From the NCBI GenBank assembly GCA_000310025.1, contig FN649729.1, positions 248,001-312,000 of the forward strand: 64,000 nucleotides of DNA, written 5' to 3'. Origin of the DNA: Ectocarpus siliculosus (Eukaryota > Sar > Phaeophyceae > Ectocarpales > Ectocarpaceae). Of this stretch, positions 50,901 through 64,000 are shown piece by piece. The first letter of the stretch is position 1. Every line of letters begins with the position of its first letter. The notes under the pieces were generated by a model. The model had not been told where the DNA came from, did no database searches, and was given only the letters and a program-made list of their open reading frames with translations. The position numbers and the translations under genes were made by a program.

Positions 50901-53900
50901 TGTGGGCAAGGAACAGAGGATACGGGAAAGGGATCGGGGGGGGGGGGCGGGGCAGAGAGGCAGCAGGGATAGCAAGGGGAGAGAAGGGCAGATGTAAGAG
51001 AAAGAAGACGAAAAGGCACACACATTGACAGACAGGTAGAGGGGAGGGAGCCACGGTGAAGTTTGATAGGTTTTCATATTGGTAAGCGCCAGCATACACG
51101 GCGTTCGACGACACGGCAGTAGGGAGTGCATGACGGTGCATAACCAGGTCTGGCAAGAGCAGCGTAGCAGCAGCAACAGCATCTCACATCACCAGCAACA
51201 ACCACAGCAGCAACCACAACCACAGCAGCAGCAGCAGCAGCAGTAGCAGCAGCAGCACAGCACACTAGGGCGGTGACAACGAATGCTCTCTTTTTCGTAC
51301 CTGGTTCTGGCCACGGTTTCCGAAAGGTAGCTTCTCGGCGGTGCACCCGGCCGCCAGCCCCACCAGCTGGTTCCCCATACAGATGCCGAAGATGGGCTTC
51401 ATATCGTCACCCTCCAGGGCAATGATCTTTTCCATCTGCTTGACCGTCGACACGCACATCGTCGGGTCTCCCGGCCCATTGGACAGGAAAATTCCGTCGA
51501 ACTAGCGTGACCACATGGAACAGTTTCAAGAACAAGGAACCGGTATATAGCACGTTACGGTTAGCGTTCTTGCCTTCAAAACAACTCAGCAAGAGCAAAA
51601 AAATGTACAGCGGAGTAAGAATACAACAGGGGCATGATGGCGAAGAGCAATTCCAGCCACAAGCACAGCACGAATGCACAGGAGAGGAATAAGAACGACC
51701 GCGAAACCAACAAGCAACGGCGGCATTGACGATACCATCATCGACAACACCAGCAACCACAGGGACCAGCCAGTAACAAACTTGTGACATGAAGAAGACG
51801 TCAGCACTCCAGAATTGGCCGCAAGGCACGATTGATGTGATTAGTCCCGGCAAAAAATGGACATGTTGCAACATGGCTGCGTGAAATGCACAAAGCGACG
51901 GCCGTGGTAGGCAGTACTGCTGAAAACAAGCCTACCCTGTCTACCGGAACCAATCACATCACAGCGGTAGTATCCATCAGAGGCCGTCATCCCCGAGAGC
52001 GACACCGACCGACCTTGTGGGCGTCGGCGGAGAGGTCGTAGTCCCATGGCACTAGGGTAACCTCCGCACCCTTCTTGCACAGGATTCGGATGATGTTGTT
52101 CTTCACGCCACAGTCCACCGCCAGAACCTAATGACACCATCATCATACATACGTGTGCACAAAAGGAAGTACTCGTCATCGCCAGTAAATCGATTCAAAC
52201 ACAAAATCCCGTGACAGAAGCGGTAACCCATGGGGACAAAAGGGACGGAGAAAACACCATGGTACAACTGGCGCGAGATCGCTCAGGTATCGTTGGGGTT
52301 CAGTTTTATTCCGTTTGCCGAAGTACAGGGTCGGCCTCGCGTCTGACTAATCGATACACCACACCATTAAGACGGCTCCGTGTTAGGACAACAGAGTTCG
52401 GCATTCGCATACGAGACATCGAAATCCCGGAGATTTGATGTCCTGTGACCACACAATTCCCTTTATATCGATCGAGCCAGCACTGAAAGTCCGCAGGAAT
52501 CACTTCGCAGCCAATAAACTACATGGACTGAATGAAATACCTTGATTGGGTTCCCCTTGCCGTACACCCGGGGCTCCGTGATTGACACCTCTGCCACAAG
52601 GTTCCTCTTGTTCGGGTCCGAGAAAGAGGCAATCTCTCCCCCCCCCTCCACCTCCAGCTTTCCAAGCATCGCCCCTGAGTTGATCCATACCAAAGGTGGC
52701 GGTGGTGCGGCGAAACGCAACACCGAAACAGCGTGGTAACGGGCAGAGAGGAAAGTTCGCTTCGAAAAAATGATGGTGGGTTGCATGGGCGAAGATATTG
52801 GCTATTGGCGGAAAGCCCACCCCGGCAGGGGCGGGGTGTCAATGGTGATGTTCAGGTCTCTCTCTTGGTCGCACAATGCTCCTTGTTCCAGTGATTTGAG
52901 GGTCCAACCCTTTCTTACCCTTATCCCTGATCTTCTTCGTGAGATGCCGGGTGTCGATGCCACCGATGGCTGGGATACCCTCCTCCTTAAGCCAATCCCC
53001 GAGGGACGACGTCGCCTCCCAGTGGGAGTAGTGGTGCGAGTAGTCCTGAGGGGGAAGCGGCAATCAAACACACACCAGCATAGAAATTCAAGTCAAACAC
53101 AGGTATCAACCATACGAATAACAACTACACCGAACGAATCAGACCATGAAGTCAAGCAAATAAGTTTAATCGATCGCCCACAAACCGCCTTCATCACGTC
53201 GACCAGTTAGCCCAGACCAGATACATGCAACACCAGTCCCATGATCTACCAATCAACCCATCCCACCAAAACCCTGTTTAATCAGCATCAGCAGCATCGA
53301 GGTGCTCATCAACGACACCGCCCCCGCTGCTGCTTGGTATTTACCAACCGATTCTTCACGTCTCATCCCGTCCCATTTCATCCATCTCATTCCGTCCGAT
53401 CCCACCCAAGCCAATCGTCCCGCACCTCGTCCCGAAGCATCCGATCCATCTCACCTGCACGAGCAGCGCAGAAGCGTGAATCTTGTCGCTCTCGAAGTGC
53501 TTAGCGAGCCCGAACTCGTCCCGAAGGCTCCGGTCCGGCACGCCGTAGTTTCCGATCATCGGGTAGGTAAGAGTAAGCATCTGGAACATGCCGAGAAAGA
53601 TCACACGGGGCAGGTATGGATGATTGATCTGCACCAAATACCGTAGAGGCGTGCGGTATGAAAGACATGGCCGCAGCGGGAGGGCCACACCGACTGAACT
53701 GCACCAGCGATCGTGCGTGTACGTATGATAGTTGTGATACTAGAGCGACCAGTGCACGAGAAAGTTCAAGTGCCCAAAGAGAGTAGTTTATGCGTCGGTT
53801 GCTGTGTTGGTGCAGGTCAGCATGCGTAGCTGTGAGAGAAGTTCATGATGATGCTGGAGCCAAGGCATGGAAGAGTTCACGTGCAGGAGGAGAGTAGCCC

Positions 53901-55459
53901 ATGGGAAAGCGAAGCCCACCGATTGTTGTCTTGCGTGAAGCTAAGCACGCGCGATAGCTCAACAAAGGTACCAAGCTACGTTTTGATCGGAGCACAAGAC
54001 CATGCACTGCACCTCCGTTGTTGTTCACCAAATACCTACGCCCTCCCATGCAGAGGCTTCACTAGATCGTACCAACAACAGGAGAGGGCATGTAGACGGT
54101 TACGTCTACAAACATGGGTTTCCCCCGGCAAGTGTCCACAACCTCAGGCATGCATTGCGGCAAACCTCAATCGGACGTACTGTACCCGCGTACGAAGAGG
54201 TGCGGGCTAACGCACAGCTGTCAAGATCGATCAATTATAGAGCTCGATTGCTCAATGCTACAACCAAGAGGCTGTCAACTACACCGACCCGTGCAAATGA
54301 AGACAGCTAGCTCTAGACGACACCGTTCCCAAACATCAATTTTCGGCATTGGCAGTCTCTTGGTTTGGAGCAATCGGGCTTTGAATTGATCGATCGATCG
54401 CACGTATGTGCGTTCGCCCGCACCTGAATATACGTACGGCAGCAATTCTTCAGCAGTAGAGTGCCTTCGACATGTGTCTTTTCTGCTGCTCAGCAACATC
54501 GTAAGATCAGGTTACACCAAGGGAAGAATCGAGGAGCAAGCTGGCATCGATCGCCCTGTGAAGCACCTCCTCCCACGGGACACCCCGACCACCTCTGCTC
54601 ACCAACTCTCCTCTTCTACGCAAAATCGCCTCTTCCTTGACAGGCAATCCAAACACGTATATGACCACCTACATGCAGCAGCACCCAGGGACGGAAACGC
54701 ACGCTGCATCTTGAACACTCCACGACACAAGACTTGCGCAAGGCCTTACGCAGCTGCGCTCGCGACGCCCCTTCCCCCAGGTAGATAGGGAGGGCGCCGC
54801 GCGGCCATACACGACACGCAACACGCACAGAAACACACCGACGCCGGCAGCCTGCGGTCCCGCCGCTTCTCTTCTCTACAATAATACGCATGTGCATCAT
54901 GCTCATGTTCAACCAAACCACTGATGATGCGGCACCAACCAACCACACCCTTGCAACAGAGGCCACTACACAAACTCACCTGTCCCTTGTAGGAGGGATC
55001 CGTCAGGGACTCCGCATACCCGACCATGCCGGTGCTGAACACCACCTCCCCCGCAACAGACACGTCCGCTCCAAAGGAGTAGCCATGGAGCACGGTCCCA
55101 TCCTCCAGAGTTAGAGTTGCTGCCCTTGTCGAGCGCTTGGCGCTGGAGTCCGACCGCATAGCCATGAACTTAGAGACCGCAGTGGAGCCCTTACTAGTTC
55201 TTCCTCCGTACCTGAGAGGGAAAGCCGCTCTTCGGCTGCTGTCGTGCAGGGACTGGCTTGAAGGATAGTAATTGCTCCTCACCTTAGGAGTGGCAACATA
55301 AGGTGTGTGTGCCTGCTGTAGTGCAACTGCTGGTCGGCAGCGGAGAGCACCACAGACGCGCGGGATAGAGAGGACAGCACGGAGGATAACAGTAGCGGCG
55401 GCAGCAGCAGCAGCAGCAGCAGCACCAGCACCAGCAGGAAGGCCGTGGAATCTAGCCAC
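35962..55459 (-). CDS. glutamine-dependent carbamoyl-phosphate synthetase (fused small and large domains, CPS I/III-like end)
   Basis: Thirty-three exons, read from high to low coordinates and in phase throughout, give about 1578 residues. Exons: >55459-54980, 53580-53455, 53045-52919, 52674-52541, 52127-52014, 51501-51301, 50899-50714, 50135-49944, 49568-49461, 48944-48792, 48457-48388, 47485-47332, 46755-46623, 46060-45956, 45447-45364, 44871-44737, 44270-44150, 43892-43799, 43183-43117, 42961-42851, 42442-42338, 41897-41774, 41497-41367, 40702-40562, 40162-40074, 39881-39784, 39327-39188, 38780-38607, 38200-38030, 37767-37655, 37246-37159, 36860-36663, 36231-35962. Order: basic, Ala-rich leader; small-subunit domain ([16 protein letters not shown]); glutaminase with Cys in FGICMGNQ and His/Glu in QFHPEA; two ATP-grasp halves (from [20 protein letters not shown] and [12 protein letters not shown]); MGS-like allosteric domain. 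It makes carbamoyl phosphate from glutamine, bicarbonate and ATP. No dihydroorotase or aspartate transcarbamylase is fused. The start codon is unresolved: 55459 is GTG, and an upstream exon is likely. Confidence 0.95.
43652..43698. repeat. dispersed repeat, copy 1, in a CPS intron
   Basis: This shares GCTCCGTCCCGGC and GGTCTAACGACTACGGCA with copy 2 at 47676-47729, same strand. The family is unknown. Confidence 0.7.
47676..47729. repeat. dispersed repeat, copy 2, in a CPS intron
   Basis: Same sequence as 43652-43698 with about seven extra bases in the middle. Both lie in introns of the CPS gene. Confidence 0.7.
49115..49138. repeat. AGC microsatellite in a CPS intron
   Basis: About seven AGC units. 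Confidence 0.85.
51193..51259. repeat. CAG/CAA microsatellite in a CPS intron
   Basis: CAACCACAG and CAG units lie just upstream (gene direction) of the exon encoding the end of the glutaminase domain. Confidence 0.85.
55395..55440. repeat. AGC microsatellite coding poly-Ala in the CPS leader
   Basis: Read on the minus strand it encodes about ten alanines in the N-terminal leader, so the leader length may vary between strains. Confidence 0.8.
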
Positions 55460-56927
55460 ACCGTACGCAGGTCGTGTGCAAGCCTTGCCTCACCGTCGTA
55501 TGGTATGATCTGTGATGTGATACGGGAGTGGACATTAGTGGATGCGCTGCAGGGGGCTTCTCTTCCGTGTTTTGAGGTCGATGGGGGGAGGGGTTGTCTC
55601 CATCACGGAGCCACCGACCGACACTTAGACTCTCCGCACTGACTCCGCACCCGTTTCACAGGTCAGTGCTTCGTCTGACTTTTTTCCAGCCCCACCGCGC
55701 ATCTGTCGTGCTCGCAAATCGCGCGTCAGATTAGGTGAGAGTCGGGGAGGCCCGTCTACCGTGCTTTTGTTATTTTTTTGTGCACTCTTTCAGAAACCTA
55801 TCCTTATCCTTCCTTGCAGCTCTCGGTAGGACTCGGGCGCAGCCTGGTGAAACGGTTACGGTTCATCTTGGTTTTGCGTGCACCTCCCCCTTTCAAGTTT
55901 CGCGCGTGGCACGACAAGCTAGTATGCCGCCGAAGTCATGATTGTTTTCATTTGGTGCGTCCAAACGGTTGCATATTTTTTGCGATTTGCAACAACAGCA
56001 GCAGTGCAACAACAGCAGTGCGGCTTCATGAGATGGATGGGTCGAAACGTCGCAGGTTAGGTGGTCTGCACGTGTCCTCGACGGACTTCAAGTACGGTCG
56101 CGACGCAGTCTCTGCCTCATTCCACGCCACCAAGACTGCACTACTTGTGGCACCTACGACACTTTCCAGCAGTGACCTCTTACACTCACTGGTGGTGGCG
56201 TTTATTGCAGAACGGGCCCGCAAAAAATACGAAGTACTTCTAAATTTTGCGATCGATGATGACCACTTCGTTTTTTCGATCCTGAGAGGGAGCACCCAGC
56301 ATTCCCTCACGAGACACGCAAGGCCAGACACGCAAGGCCAGTTTATCTGTACAATGTAGGGATGGAATAAAACAAGTACCCTGTTTTGTCATGATGCTAT
56401 TGTCTGCCTCTCTTACATCCATGACCAGGAATTCTACAAAAAAAAACACTGCAGCGGATGGTGGGTGCTCGTGTTACTGGTGAACAACGCCACTTTGATC
56501 ATTTTTAGTTTGTGTCACCCACAGACGTCCTCACAAGTACCATGTTTTCTGGCTTCTCTCTTTGAGATTGACTTCAACAGACTCCCTACAACGGAGAAGC
56601 GTTCTGGAAGATTGTATGATCTGGTGGTATCTTGTTAACCGTTGGGATTAGATTCGGCTCTTCCAAAGCCGCTAGGCGAGCAGCGGGAGTTGTTTGGGTT
56701 GCCTACCCGGCCCTCTCACCGCCATGTAGACTCTCGCTCTTTTGAGCTTCTCCTTGCCTTGCTATATCTCACGAAAGAAGACTGCCTGCCCAACGGAGAG
56801 GGTCAATACCCAACGGAGAGGGTCAATACTGCCACGACCTGGACATCCTTCTAGCGGCCTTCGCGGTGACACTGTACGGGCCGCTGTTCGGTAATGTGTT
56901 TCTCTTCTTACTCGTGTTGTACCTCAG
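55460..56927. promoter_or_regulatory. shared upstream region of CPS (minus) and RelA/SpoT-TPR gene (plus)
   Basis: The two genes are divergent and about 1.4 kb apart, so this stretch must hold both promoters and any 5' exons. A pyrimidine tract with CTCAG directly before the ATG at 56928 is a good acceptor, so the plus-strand gene probably has an upstream (perhaps untranslated) exon here. A 14-base unit, CCCAACGGAGAGGG, occurs twice in tandem at about 56789-56821. No core promoter motif was recognised. Confidence 0.4.
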
Positions 56928-63171
<6,244 letters not shown>

Positions 63172-64000
63172 TTAAAGTAGTTGTCTCGAAACATAGTGCA
63201 ACCCGAGATAGCCTAGTGCTCTTGGAAATACCTGTCTCGTGTTGCAGGTGTGACGGCGGTGAACACCGATCTACAAAATACTCTGCGTGCGAAGCTCGTC
63301 GTCGTTGCCAACACGATGAAGCTCCCAGGGCATTTTTTGGCGTCTTCCTGCACAGTACGTAGCCTCTATTTGTGCCGTGTAGCTCGGGTCGACGGCGATT
63401 GGATGAGGGGAAAACACTACCGGCGGTGCTGGTGGTGTCAAGCTTGGGCTATGTTTGGGTGTGACGCGCCGCCCAAAGTCCGGCCTCCTGTGCACTCTAC
63501 GCGTGCGTCTGGTATTCGAACTTTCGCAGTTCCTACCCGGATCGGGGAGATTGCTCACTATCAATTGCCGAAGAGACAAATAAACACGGACATTCAGGCT
63601 TGTTCACTGTCGTGCCCTTTTCAACACCAGACAAGGAAATGCAACACCAGGCAAGGGTTGACTTGTTCGGAACACCGTCACATCTTCTACCGTCTTTTCA
63701 TCGCCACAACGAAGGATACTGTACGAAGTCCCTCGGCTGCGTTTCTGTCATACATGAAGCAAGCAGCGCGTGACAAGGTGGTCATCGAAGCTGCCCACAA
63801 CTTACAATACAAAGCGTAGCGACTACAAAGGGTTTGGGCGGCTTACGCCGCCAGGCGTGACGAACCGATTCCACCATACATGTTTTACATATCGTTGAGA
63901 ATGGATCCGGTACGACTACGTTGGGGAAGACTCAACGATAGGCGATGGAAATTTAGATATCCATAGTGACCTCTCGATCGTCGCGTCGTAGGTGCCTCGC
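63172..64000. other. downstream flank of the RelA/SpoT-TPR gene
   Basis: A plus-strand frame of 189 codons (63250-63819) has no recognisable domain or TPR pattern. The 3' untranslated region of the gene should lie at the left of this stretch. No further TPR exon was seen before the window ends. Confidence 0.4.

Noticed and set aside
63250-63819. 189-codon plus-strand frame downstream of the TPR gene
   Set aside because: No TPR pattern, domain or splice continuity with the last exon, which ends in a stop at 63171.

Overview
The window looks like nuclear DNA of a photosynthetic stramenopile, most probably a brown alga of the Ectocarpus type. This is inferred from: very intron-dense genes with short exons (often 70-200 bp) and 200-600 bp introns; a leader peptide with the heterokont signature of a signal peptide followed by Phe (ITQS|FLAPP); many CAG/CAC microsatellites; an ankyrin gene; and a TPR gene built of uniform one-exon repeats, as described for brown-algal receptor-like families. 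No rRNA, tRNA, CRISPR, bacterial operon or retroelement was recognised.

Layout. 1-6.2 kb: last exon of a Gln/Pro/Met-rich protein (minus) and a MITE-like element with TA flanks (2966-3912). 6.3-11.1 kb: a multi-exon coiled-coil protein (plus). 12.0-13.3 kb: a two-exon hypothetical gene (minus). 14.5-16.1 kb: an ankyrin-repeat gene with one in-frame stop (plus). 16.1-19.9 kb: no gene recognised. 19.9-29.1 kb: a 13-exon FAD/NAD(P) disulfide oxidoreductase with a plastid-type leader (minus). 31.5-32.5 kb: a small single-pass membrane protein (minus). 32.7-33.3 kb: a second MITE. 36.0-55.5 kb: a 33-exon glutamine-dependent carbamoyl-phosphate synthetase (minus) whose end resembles urea-cycle type CPS I/III. 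56.9-63.2 kb: an 11-exon gene (plus) with a RelA/SpoT-like nucleotidyltransferase domain followed by TPRs, most encoded one per exon.

The last gene is the most interesting part. Its TPR exons are 126 bp, phase 0 at both ends, and begin and end at the same place in the repeat. An exon plus its upstream intron has been tandemly duplicated, and the introns hold at least four decayed TPR exons. It reads as a locus that gains and loses repeat cassettes behind a nucleotide-signalling-type domain that keeps its key residues. The carbamoyl-phosphate synthetase and the RelA/SpoT-TPR gene are divergent and share an upstream region of about 1.4 kb. The oxidoreductase, CPS (from its second exon on) and RelA/SpoT-TPR models are phase-consistent at every junction; the 5' ends of the coiled-coil gene and of CPS are not resolved.
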